64,000 bases of DNA from an uncultured Acetobacteroides sp. Its GTDB lineage: Bacteria > Bacteroidota > Bacteroidia > Bacteroidales > ZOR0009. A model generated the notes under the pieces. It was not told where the DNA came from. It saw only the letters and a list, made by a program, of their open reading frames with translations, and searched no databases. Location of the stretch: NCBI RefSeq assembly GCF_963678165.1, contig NZ_OY782755.1, forward strand, positions 1,550,001 to 1,614,000, in the 5' to 3' direction. Below, in pieces: positions 36,039 through 44,116 of the stretch (its first letter is position 1; each line of letters starts with the position of its first letter). The position numbers and the translations under genes are program-made.

Positions 36039-37427
36039 TTAGTATTTATTCTTGATGTATTCGTCAATCGATTTTGCGGCAACTCTTCCTGCTCCCATTG
36101 CCAGAATTACGGTTGCGGCTCCGGTTACGGCATCACCGCCAGCAAATACGCCTTCTCGCGTTGTTTGTCCCTTTTCGTCGGCGATTAAGCACTGCCATTT
36201 GTTGAGTTCGAGCCCTGGGGTTGTTGTCGAAATTAGTGGGTTTGGCGATGTGCCAAGCGACATAATAACTACGTCAGTTTCGACTTCAAACTCAGAGTTT
36301 GACATTTCAATTGGGCGTCTACGACCAGAAGCATCGGGTTCGCCAAGCTCCATTTGGATGCACTTTATTGCTTTAACCCATCCTTTTTCATCTCCGATAA
36401 TTTCGGTTGGATTGGTGAGCAGTTTAAACACGATACCTTCTTCTTCGGCATGGTGAACTTCTTCTACACGTGCAGGAAGTTCTGCTTTAGAACGACGGTA
36501 AACTATAGTAACATTAGCACCTAAGCGTGCTGCCGTACGGGCTGCATCCATTGCTACGTTACCACCTCCTACAACAACAACATTGCTTCCAACGAAAATG
36601 GGGGTGTCGTACGATTCGTCGTAGGCCTTCATTAGGTTATTTCTGGTCAAGAATTCGTTGGCTGACACTACACCGTTGAGGTTTTCTCCAGGAATGCTCA
36701 TAAACTTGGGAAGACCAGCACCAGATCCTACGAATACGGCATGGTAGCCCTCTTCGTCAATTAACTCATCAATGGTCACTGTACGACCAATTACTACGTC
36801 GGTTTCTATCTTAACACCAAGTTTTCTAACATTCTCAATTTCTGCTTTTACAACCTTCTCTTTGGGTAAACGAAATTCCGGAATGCCATATTCTAACACG
36901 CCGCCAGGTTGATGTAGCGCTTCGAAGATCTTCACCTCGTAGCCCATTTTGGCAAGGTCGGTTGCACAGGCTAATCCTGCAGGGCCGCTACCTATAATCG
37001 CAACCTTAAATCCATTTGGAGCGGCAACTTCTGCGAGGTTTAGATGATTTTCGTTTGCGAAGTCGCCTACGAAACGTTCGAGTTTGCCAATTGCAACGGG
37101 TTCCGATTTTACTCCAAGTATGCAATCGCCTTCGCATTGCGACTCTTGTGGACAAACTCTACCACAAACGGCAGGTAAGCTACTGTCTACAGCAATAACT
37201 CTAGCCGCTTCTTCAAAGTTCCCTTTCACTACCTCCTTTATAAATGCAGGGATGTTTACAGAAACCGGACATGCTGCAATGCATTTGGGCTTTTTACAGT
37301 TGAGGCAGCGAGTCGCTTCAAGCATGGCCTCCTCTTTGTTATAGCCGTATGATACTTCTTCGAAGTTGTTTCTTCTGATATTGGGATCCTGCTCGCGGAC
37401 AGGTACTCTTGGTATTTTGTTTGCCAT
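36039..37427 (-). CDS. nfnB: NfnB / glutamate-synthase-small-subunit-like flavoprotein
   Basis: 462 residues from ATG 37427; a start at 37454 would overlap nfnA. The N-terminal part has two 4Fe-4S sites: CLNCKKPKCIAACP (about 38-51) and CGRVCPQESQCEGDC (about 85-99). A FAD site IGSGPAGLACATDLAKMG and an NAD(P) site VVVGGGNVAMDAARTAARLG follow, ending FAGGDAVTGAATVILAMGAG. With NfnA it forms an electron-bifurcating transhydrogenase (NADH, ferredoxin, NADP). It follows nfnA by 14 bases. Confidence 0.9.
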   Translation of the reverse strand: MANKIPRVPVREQDPNIRRNNFEEVSYGYNKEEAMLEATRCLNCKKPKCIAACPVSVNIPAFIKEVVKGNFEEAARVIAVDSSLPAVCGRVCPQESQCEGDCILGVKSEPVAIGKLERFVGDFANENHLNLAEVAAPNGFKVAIIGSGPAGLACATDLAKMGYEVKIFEALHQPGGVLEYGIPEFRLPKEKVVKAEIENVRKLGVKIETDVVIGRTVTIDELIDEEGYHAVFVGSGAGLPKFMSIPGENLNGVVSANEFLTRNNLMKAYDESYDTPIFVGSNVVVVGGGNVAMDAARTAARLGANVTIVYRRSKAELPARVEEVHHAEEEGIVFKLLTNPTEIIGDEKGWVKAIKCIQMELGEPDASGRRRPIEMSNSEFEVETDVVIMSLGTSPNPLISTTTPGLELNKWQCLIADEKGQTTREGVFAGGDAVTGAATVILAMGAGRVAAKSIDEYIKNKY

Positions 37428-37441
37428 GGTATTTTCTTCTA

Positions 37442-38317
37442 TTATTTTTCGCATTGGCAGCTTTCGTCAGACTCCTTTTCTTGTTTGCGTAGCTTTTGCC
37501 CTTCTGCCGATTTGTACATTATTTGGCGGCGCATAGCCTCATCAAAATCTACAAGATGTCCATCAAACTCTGGCCCATCAACACAGGTGAAAAGTGTTTT
37601 GCCTCCTACCGATACGCGGCATGCTCCGCACATCCCTGTTCCATCAACCATTAGAGTATTTAGCGATACAATGGTTTTGATATCGTACTTTTTAGTAGTG
37701 AGCGCTACAAACTTCATCATAATCATAGGACCAATGGCTACAACTACATCGTATGTTTTCCCTTGATTCTCGATTAGGTCTGCAATAACGTTGGTAACAA
37801 GTCCTTTTGTTCCAAAAGAACCATCGTCGGTGGCTATGTACACATTTTTTGCAACAGCGCTCATTTCCTCGCAGAGTATGAGATTATCTTTGTTCTTTGC
37901 TCCAATAATCACATCAACATCAATTCCTTGCTGGTGTAACCATTTAACCTGAGGGTATACAGGTGCAGTGCCAACACCTCCAGCAACAAAAAGAATTTTT
38001 CTAGATTTTAATTGCTCTGGAGTTTCCTCAACAAATTCGCTTGGGCGTCCGAGTGGACCTACTACGTCAAGGAACGAATCTCCTTCTTCCTTAGCGCATA
38101 TTAGGTTGGTTGATGCTCCTACAGTTTGCGTTACGATGGTTACAGTACCCTTGTTTATATCATAATCGCAAATTGTTAAAGGAATACGTTCGCCTTTTTC
38201 GTGCACTCTTACTATAAGAAATTGCCCTGGTTTTGCCGCTTTTGCAATTCGTGGCGCATAAACCTCCATGAGGTAGATGTTGGGGGCAAGCAATGATTTT
38301 TGGGTAATCTTGAACAT
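37442..38317 (-). CDS. nfnA: NfnA / sulfide dehydrogenase-like FAD/NAD subunit
   Basis: 291 residues, homologous to the PyrK/SudB/NfnA family. The FAD region is RIPLTICDYDINKGTVTIVTQ (about 50-70), then the NAD site LFVAGGVGTAPVYPQ (about 111-125). The [2Fe-2S] cysteines lie in MCGACRVSVGG and FTCVDGPEFDGH (about 229-252). It is the first gene of the nfnAB pair; this order is typical of Bacteroidota. It is cytoplasmic. Confidence 0.9.
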   Translation of the reverse strand: MFKITQKSLLAPNIYLMEVYAPRIAKAAKPGQFLIVRVHEKGERIPLTICDYDINKGTVTIVTQTVGASTNLICAKEEGDSFLDVVGPLGRPSEFVEETPEQLKSRKILFVAGGVGTAPVYPQVKWLHQQGIDVDVIIGAKNKDNLILCEEMSAVAKNVYIATDDGSFGTKGLVTNVIADLIENQGKTYDVVVAIGPMIMMKFVALTTKKYDIKTIVSLNTLMVDGTGMCGACRVSVGGKTLFTCVDGPEFDGHLVDFDEAMRRQIMYKSAEGQKLRKQEKESDESCQCEK

Positions 38318-38648
38318 GATTAGCGTTCAGGTTTATTGTTTTGTGAGTTACAAAGTTAATTTTTTAGGCATTCGAACAAATCTTTTTTGATAGTTTGGAA
38401 TAACATTTTGTTATTAATAATGTGCAAACTGACAAATAGATATGCAACGATTTTTAGGATAAACTCTTTAACGCAGAATAGATAACCTTTTCACATACCC
38501 TCTGTTAGTAATATGAATTGGATCATTTTTTTGTGGTAGCACGTGATTGAGTGATCTATTGCATAAAAGACTCTCTAGATCATTAAGAGTTTTTTTGCTA
38601 ACGATGAAGAGGAGAAGAATGTATGACTTTGGAAGTTAACTTGTTTCT
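38318..38648. other. Divergent promoter region of nfnA and the REC-PAS-LuxR gene
   Basis: A 331-base A/T-rich gap between divergent genes. It holds a weak hairpin (ACTCT/AGAGT) followed by six to seven T at 38568-38598, about 50 bases before the regulator start, which could be a leader attenuator. No gene is present. Confidence 0.45.
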
Positions 38649-39713
38649 ATGAAAGAAAAAGAAGTTATTCTCATTGTCGGCGATGATGTTAGCACTATTG
38701 GTACACTAGAAGAATCGTTACGAAAGTTTGGGTACGATTGCTTTGTTGCATTATCAAGCGCTCAAGGCATACAAAAGGCGTTTGAGTGTACTCCAGATTT
38801 GATTATTTGTGTTCCAGAAAAGGAATGTTTTAAGTCGTTTGAGTTTTTTAATATTATAAAAGAGAGCAGTCATACATTTGATATTCCATTTATTGTTATC
38901 TCGGATAGCATTAGTATGGAGGATAGCCTCTTTGCCCTAGAACTTGGTGTTGATTTGGTTTTAGATAAACTTCCTAAGAACAGAAATTTACAACAGGTAA
39001 TTGAGGCTAGGATAAAAACTCATCGTAGGCTGAAGAGGGAGTCGGAACGAATCTTTCTAAAATCCTTTGATCAGGTTTCTTATCCGATTGTCATTTACGA
39101 TACAGATTTTAATATCGTAAATGCTAATAACTCTTTTTATAGCATTTTCAATAAAGATGGTAGCGGGTTTATTTGGGAAGTTGTTGGGATAGATAAGGAT
39201 GCTTTTCAACATCTGTCCTATAAAATTTTTGCAAATAGCGAAAGTCGTGAAGAACTTAACCTCCGCATAAAGAAGAACGGCTCTTATGAGGAATATAATC
39301 TAGTATTATCTTCGCTAAATACGCTTTTTGCGAAGCGATCTGCTCTTATCGTTTTTCAAAAGGTTAATTCCTATGATCTGGTTGAAAATATTGATATTTC
39401 CAATTCCTTGGATGCTAAAGAATCATTGATAGATAGAAATCTATTCTTAATGGGGCAAAAAAGTGCACCTGATCCTGTATCTTACAGTGATGGGGGGATT
39501 ACAAAACCTAATGAAATGAATTTTACAAAACGACAACTCGAAGTTCTAGAGTTGTCGATCTTAGGGTTGCCAATGAAGCAGATTGCTGATAAGTTGTGTA
39601 TATCAGAGAAAACCGTTGAAAAGTATCGCTCTAACTTAATGGAAAAAACGGGGTCGAAAAATATTATAGAATTGGTGTTGTTTGCCATCAAGAATAAATA
39701 CGTTCAGGTGTAA
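38649..39713 (+). CDS. LuxR-family regulator with degenerate receiver and PAS-like domain
   Basis: 354 residues. Residues 1-120 are receiver-like; the acidic pair D12/D13 and Lys107 are kept, but the phospho-acceptor position is Val55 (LIICVPEKE in place of LxxLDxxxP). Residues about 135-250 look like a PAS fold (YPIVIYDTDFNIVNANNSFY). The C-terminal HTH (about 290-350) is a LuxR/GerE domain: FTKRQLEVLELSILGLPMKQIADKLCISEKTVEKYR. It probably binds DNA without receiver phosphorylation. It converges on the csg operon and is the nearest regulator, recalling CsgD, which also is a LuxR protein with an atypical receiver. That link is inference. Confidence 0.85.
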   Translation: MKEKEVILIVGDDVSTIGTLEESLRKFGYDCFVALSSAQGIQKAFECTPDLIICVPEKECFKSFEFFNIIKESSHTFDIPFIVISDSISMEDSLFALELGVDLVLDKLPKNRNLQQVIEARIKTHRRLKRESERIFLKSFDQVSYPIVIYDTDFNIVNANNSFYSIFNKDGSGFIWEVVGIDKDAFQHLSYKIFANSESREELNLRIKKNGSYEEYNLVLSSLNTLFAKRSALIVFQKVNSYDLVENIDISNSLDAKESLIDRNLFLMGQKSAPDPVSYSDGGITKPNEMNFTKRQLEVLELSILGLPMKQIADKLCISEKTVEKYRSNLMEKTGSKNIIELVLFAIKNKYVQV

Positions 39714-39726
39714 CTAAGCAATGTGT

Positions 39727-39769
39727 AAAAAAGCAGGATTGAAAGTCTCTCTTTCAATCCTGCTTTTTA
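39727..39769. terminator. Bidirectional terminator between regulator and csg operon
   Basis: A long perfect stem, AAAAAGCAGGATTGAAAG/CTTTCAATCCTGCTTTTT, between convergent stops. Confidence 0.9.
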
Positions 39770-39793
39770 TGTGCTTCGAAATTGCGACTTATT

Positions 39794-41317
39794 CTACAAC
39801 GACCAAAATGGGAAGGTGCCGTTAGTAACCACTGAAGTTCTACCTCCATTATAGATGTCTGTTTTTAAAATGTCACCAATTGCAGTACCTAAGTTTGGTC
39901 TATTAACAAAGATAATTTGTCGATTGTCAGGTGCAAATCGAGGAAAAAGATCGTTGCTGCCATTCGATGTTGTTGTGCTTTCTCCACTAGATGTTAGGTC
40001 AACAGGGGCTGAACTGTCGGTCAATTTCTTCAAGAAAATGTGCGATTGTATTTTTTGTCCGGAAATGTCGAGTACTCCGCTAACATCTTGGCTATAGACT
40101 AAATACTTCCCATCTGGAGAAAAAGATGGAGATTCAAGCATTCCTGTTACCCCTCCAATAAGAAGCTGCATGTTGGTGCCGTCATTGTCCATCGTGTAAA
40201 ATTCCGATTCGTATGGCATAGGACCAACTGTTCGTACCACAATCTTACCTGTCTCGGGGCACCAGTCTACGTTTGTGAATTGACGATTTGTTGGAGCTGT
40301 AGCAATTTGCCTGTTGTTAGTTCCATCGGTATTAATGGCATATAGACGATCCATGTAGGTATAAAGAATACTATTGCCATGGTTGTAGAATGAGTATCCG
40401 TTACCGATAGAGTAGGCTGACATGTTTGGGTAAGGCGATATTTTCATGACTCCTGTTCCATCGCGAAAAATCCCAAATACATAAGGTAGATTTTCGTAAT
40501 AGGATGTAAAGAGTATTAGGTTTTGGTTCTTGTAAGCAACAGGTGCGAAGGCTGTTTTTTCATACTTTTCAGTAACAACCTCTTCGTAGCTCATGTCAGG
40601 GTCGGTTGCGATGATTTGATAGAGCCCGTTAGACGAGCTCCTCGAAAAAAAAACTGACATGGTGGGTTTTGTCATTGTGGTAAATGTCCAGGTTGTGCTG
40701 GTATCTACAACAGAGTTGTTATATACTGCGGCTACCTTCCAAGCATATTTAGTTGAAAATTTGAGCCCTTGTACAACAAGGGCAGTGTCAGTAATATCAT
40801 TGAACACCTTCTCTATTTTGCTCCCCACTTCTTTAACGGTTACTTTGTAGGATATGGCATCGAGAGGTTCTTCTCGTACAATTTTCCACGATATGGTTAT
40901 TTTCGGTTTTATATCTACAGCATTACTATCGGGTATAGAGCCGGAGAGGGTTATTGCTCCAATGGTTTTGGTTGCCTGCTGCATCGAAATGTTGGCAGTG
41001 GAGGTTACTCCTTTGCGAACTTCAAGTTGAGCCGAATAGGTAGTGTAGTTTGTCTTTTCAGCGTTAACAGTTACTGTTCCAATTTTTACATTATCAAGCG
41101 AATATTCGCCTTTGTCGTTAGTAACAGCAGTAGAACTACCTGGATTGGTTGATACTGTAACCCCTTTAAGTGGAGTCTGGGTCTTTCCATCGGTAACTAC
41201 CCCTTTGATACTCCCATATTCACTAACAGGGAATGGGTCTTTTTCGCATGAAATTGCTATAACAACCGCAAAAGATAGCAGTAGTATTGTCGATAATATC
41301 TTGTTTCTTGTTCTCAT
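39794..41317 (-). CDS. Curli-operon lipoprotein with CarboxypepD-reg, FN3-like and TolB-like propeller domains
   Basis: 507 residues. Signal with lipobox AISC (Cys24). Residues about 35-110 form a carboxypeptidase regulatory-like beta sandwich (GSIKGVVTDGKTQTPLKGVTV). About 115-215 is FN3-like (ITISWKIV, YKVTVKEVG, KYAWKVAAVYN). From about 220 to the end WD40/TolB-like propeller strands repeat, for example SPSFSPDGKYLVYSQD and FPRFAPDNRQIIFVN. It is the last gene of csgE-csgF-csgG-this, 26 bases after csgG. I infer a surface or periplasmic accessory for curli secretion or attachment; no such role is established to my knowledge. Confidence 0.8.
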   Translation of the reverse strand: MRTRNKILSTILLLSFAVVIAISCEKDPFPVSEYGSIKGVVTDGKTQTPLKGVTVSTNPGSSTAVTNDKGEYSLDNVKIGTVTVNAEKTNYTTYSAQLEVRKGVTSTANISMQQATKTIGAITLSGSIPDSNAVDIKPKITISWKIVREEPLDAISYKVTVKEVGSKIEKVFNDITDTALVVQGLKFSTKYAWKVAAVYNNSVVDTSTTWTFTTMTKPTMSVFFSRSSSNGLYQIIATDPDMSYEEVVTEKYEKTAFAPVAYKNQNLILFTSYYENLPYVFGIFRDGTGVMKISPYPNMSAYSIGNGYSFYNHGNSILYTYMDRLYAINTDGTNNRQIATAPTNRQFTNVDWCPETGKIVVRTVGPMPYESEFYTMDNDGTNMQLLIGGVTGMLESPSFSPDGKYLVYSQDVSGVLDISGQKIQSHIFLKKLTDSSAPVDLTSSGESTTTSNGSNDLFPRFAPDNRQIIFVNRPNLGTAIGDILKTDIYNGGRTSVVTNGTFPFWSL

Positions 41318-41343
41318 CTTTTTTTAATTAAGTGGTTTAAAAA

Positions 41344-42717
41344 TTAGAAGTGGTAGAAAAAGCCCAATTTTGCGCCCCAATACTTATCATTCATATCTCC
41401 ATTTTTAACGCCGTCAATTTCATCGGTAAGCATGTAGCTATACATGCCTGTGAAGTTAAGGCTGAAGTTCTTGTTGAGGCGGTACTTAAAGCCAAGTTCT
41501 GCACCAATGTAGGGGAATACGTTGGTATTGCTACGGACGTTATTCGATTTTGCAGTAATGCAAGTCCCTCCTTTTAGAACAAAGATTGGAGTTCCTTTAT
41601 GGTACGGGAACATAGAGAACTTTAAGTCGGCAGAAGCATCGAAGAACTGGTGCGAAAAACCGTTCTTTATATAGCTGTAGCGGTAGCCAAAATTCTGACC
41701 AAATGAAAGAACTTTTGATAGGGCAATGTCTGAGCTTATGAATGCAAATGGTTGATAGTTGCTATATGCATAATCTCCATTATACTGTTCTACTCCAGCA
41801 GATGCTCCTATACTGAACTGCCCTGCTACTTGTTGTGGGTTGGTTGCTGTGTTCCCGTATACATCAATGTCGTCATTCATTGAACTCTCCTTTGCGTAGG
41901 TTACAATCGGTGCACTTAAGGTGTCCTTCGCATTTTGAAGCTGCCAGTACTTCTCCTTGACACCCTCAATAACGAGAGATTGTACTGCTTTTTCTATGGC
42001 TTCGGTAATACATAGCTCCGATGGTTCGTTGTAGGTAAAGCCGGTTTCTGCCTCTAGCAGCTTAGTTAAGCTTACATAGCGGTATACATTAGCCTTAATC
42101 TCCTGCGACAAGATGGTCTTAGAGGTGTATACCGTTTTTAGAACAGCTCCACTTGATGTAGATACAGCTCTAAGGTAAATGGTTACCCTGTCCATCCGAT
42201 ATTGGGTATTACCACCAATACCAAAGTAGCGAACTCCCAAACCTCCGGTGAGCAGGTTGGTTTCGTAGGAGATAATACCTCCTTCTAATAGGACTCCTGC
42301 AAATAGGAGAGGAGGGAGGTCTGATTCTTTACCTTCGAATTGAGCTCTGCTCGATCGAATTATTTTACGCTCGTTTAGCAGGTTGTTGATGTTCTCACGC
42401 TCAATTGGCATAAACCAACCTGATTGCTCCAACGCACGGATAAGTATGGTTGTAGCTCCCTGTGTTACGGCAGTAGACCACGACCCACCTGATTCAGACA
42501 TCTTGTATTGCCCAGTTTGGTCTCTAAATTTATACACTGCTGCCACTACTTTCTCCTTTGGTGGAGGGAGTTGGCTGAGTGTTTTTTTCATTGGGGTTTC
42601 GGGGCCCAGCCTTGCTCTCTCAGGTTTGTAGGGCTGGCTTGTGTAGTTGCCGCAACTTGCGATAAATGCTAAGGCAGCAACTCCAATTAATAGCCTAATT
42701 TTTGTTGTGGTTTGCAT
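41344..42717 (-). CDS. csgG: Curli secretion channel CsgG with C-terminal barrel-like extension
   Basis: 457 residues, against about 277 in E. coli CsgG. Lipobox FIASC (Cys22). Residues about 50-265 match CsgG: VVAAVYKFRDQTGQYKM, GATTILIRALEQSGWFMPIERENINNLLNERKIIR, LLFAGVLLEGGIISYETNLLTGG, YRMDRVTIYLRAVSTSSGAVL. After about 285 there are repeated amphipathic strands ending in YWGAKLGFFYHF, whose terminal Phe resembles outer-membrane barrel proteins. CsgG forms a nonameric outer-membrane channel for curlin export. It lies 17 bases after csgF. Confidence 0.92.
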   Translation of the reverse strand: MQTTTKIRLLIGVAALAFIASCGNYTSQPYKPERARLGPETPMKKTLSQLPPPKEKVVAAVYKFRDQTGQYKMSESGGSWSTAVTQGATTILIRALEQSGWFMPIERENINNLLNERKIIRSSRAQFEGKESDLPPLLFAGVLLEGGIISYETNLLTGGLGVRYFGIGGNTQYRMDRVTIYLRAVSTSSGAVLKTVYTSKTILSQEIKANVYRYVSLTKLLEAETGFTYNEPSELCITEAIEKAVQSLVIEGVKEKYWQLQNAKDTLSAPIVTYAKESSMNDDIDVYGNTATNPQQVAGQFSIGASAGVEQYNGDYAYSNYQPFAFISSDIALSKVLSFGQNFGYRYSYIKNGFSHQFFDASADLKFSMFPYHKGTPIFVLKGGTCITAKSNNVRSNTNVFPYIGAELGFKYRLNKNFSLNFTGMYSYMLTDEIDGVKNGDMNDKYWGAKLGFFYHF

Positions 42718-42734
42718 TGCTGTTCTGTTGATAA

Positions 42735-43157
42735 TTAGTAATTGGGAACTGTTACTTGTGTTTGATTTCCCGTAGAATTGTCAAAAATGGTAACTGTTAC
42801 ACCTCCCGAACCAGAGCCAATGTTGATGCGATACTTTCCAATGTTGTATACTCCTTCTTTTAGTTTGTTGTCCGTTCCAAACTGTTTTTGAATAATAGCA
42901 TTGGACAACGAATAAAGAATTTGGTTGTTGAGGTTTTTGGCAAACTCATCCAATTCCGAATCGGATTTATCGGTTGTGGAAGCCTCCTTTTGCTTGTAGT
43001 CCGACTGCACTTGGGCAGACTGCATAAGCCAGCTCGCATTTAGCGGGCTTCCTCCAAACGAAGGGTTGATGAACGAAAACGTCAACTGTTGGGCTAATGC
43101 GCTACTTGCTGCCGATGACAGAAATACAAGTAACAATACAACTTTTAGTGTTTTCAT
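42735..43157 (-). CDS. csgF: Curli assembly factor CsgF
   Basis: 140 residues with signal peptide (cleavage near ALAQ). The mature N-terminus QQLTFSFINPSFGGSPLNASWLM matches the CsgF segment that plugs into the CsgG channel (Q-x-T-F-x-x-x-NPxFGG). The rest has a helix (about 65-92) and C-terminal strands. CsgF sits at the cell surface and couples CsgG to curlin nucleation. It lies 11 bases after csgE. Confidence 0.93.
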   Translation of the reverse strand: MKTLKVVLLLVFLSSAASSALAQQLTFSFINPSFGGSPLNASWLMQSAQVQSDYKQKEASTTDKSDSELDEFAKNLNNQILYSLSNAIIQKQFGTDNKLKEGVYNIGKYRINIGSGSGGVTVTIFDNSTGNQTQVTVPNY

Positions 43158-43168
43158 ACTTTGACTAT

Positions 43169-43660
43169 TTAAAAAATTCCGGATCCTGTTTGTTCTTTGT
43201 TGATTAACTCCAGGAGTATCTGGTTATAGTTGACTATAAAATCTGCGGCTAACTCTACAGCTTCGTAGGCTGTCTCCTCAATTAAATCTCGTTTGGGTTG
43301 TAGGTAGTTGCCGTATATCTCCATGTCGTTAATGGTTACTTTTATTATAGTTGATGTTCCAAGACCTGGTGTTTCGTCGATTACAATGGAGTAATCCATG
43401 ACATTCTCGGGCAGTACTAGGTTTTGGATAAACAAGTCATAAAAGTCTCGTCCTGCTCTTGTCTTGGTTTGATCCATTACAAAACCACCTGTAATTTCTT
43501 CAAATGAGGCTTTGCCATTTTTGCCGTTGCTTATTTTGCCTACCAATTCTTCGAGTATCGCTTGAGTTTTAGCATCTTTCTTGGTAGTGTCGGTTTGAGC
43601 AAATAGGGGAGTGCTCAATGCAGACAGAAGTAGAAATGCCGTAAATGCTAAAACCTTCAT
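43169..43660 (-). CDS. csgE: Curli assembly chaperone CsgE
   Basis: 163 residues with signal peptide (cleavage after about LFA). Mature part matches CsgE: EEITGGFVMDQTKTRAGRDFYDLFIQNLVLP (about 54-84), then IVIDETPGLGTSTIIKVTINDMEIYGNYLQPKR. CsgE caps the periplasmic mouth of CsgG and selects curlins. It is the first gene of the operon. A 27-bp palindrome lies about 100 bases upstream (43761-43787). Confidence 0.92.
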   Translation of the reverse strand: MKVLAFTAFLLLSALSTPLFAQTDTTKKDAKTQAILEELVGKISNGKNGKASFEEITGGFVMDQTKTRAGRDFYDLFIQNLVLPENVMDYSIVIDETPGLGTSTIIKVTINDMEIYGNYLQPKRDLIEETAYEAVELAADFIVNYNQILLELINKEQTGSGIF

Positions 43661-43760
43661 ATTGCTTTGTTTTTTGAGTTTTACCTTACTAACCTATGGT
43701 TAAACGATTAGGTTTAAAAAATGGCTTCTTTTAACAAAACTCTAGCTTTTAAAGTAAAAT

Positions 43761-43787
43761 CCATGGTAGTTGTCGCAACAACCATGG
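43761..43787. promoter_or_regulatory. 27-bp palindrome upstream of csgE (possible operator)
   Basis: The arms CCATGGTAGTTG and CAACAACCATGG surround a TCG centre, with one mismatch. It is about 100 bases before the csgE start and has no T-run, so it is more likely an operator than a terminator. The binding protein is unknown. Confidence 0.5.
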
Positions 43788-44017
43788 CTCTAAGAATTAG
43801 GATAATGGTTTGTCCTATTAAGAGGATGTTGTATGAACTTCTATGTGGCCTTGCTACGAATTAACGTGCTGTCTTTCTAAATTCAGGGATGGATTATCTC
43901 TTTGCTCGAGATATTCCAAGTAACCTTTTCCTTATAATATTTGTACCACTATTGCCTTAATTATATGTTTGTTAGTTGCCTTGTTTTTAATATAGATATG
44001 CTCGTCTTTATTCATTA

Positions 44018-44061
44018 GAAAACCCCAGCAGTATTTTACTATACTATTGCTGGGGTTTTTG
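44018..44061 (-). terminator. Terminator of curlin gene 1
   Basis: The stem AAAACCCCAGCA/TGCTGGGGTTTT with a loop containing a further weak pairing, about 55 bases after the stop at 44117. Confidence 0.8.
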
Positions 44062-44116
44062 TTCAAAGGCTAATTTTATTTGGCCTTATTGTTTGGAAGT
44101 TACTGAGAATACCATA

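Larger units (their letters stand above)
43661..44116. other. Upstream region of the csgE operon
   Basis: 456 bases between the csgE start and the end of curlin gene 1. It contains the 43761-43787 palindrome and the curlin 1 terminator at 44018. No gene is seen. No perfect TAnnTTTG element was found in front of csgE. Confidence 0.5.

Noticed and set aside
38568..38598. Attenuator before the LuxR-type regulator
   Set aside because: Only a 5-bp stem with a T-run; too weak to call as a separate feature.
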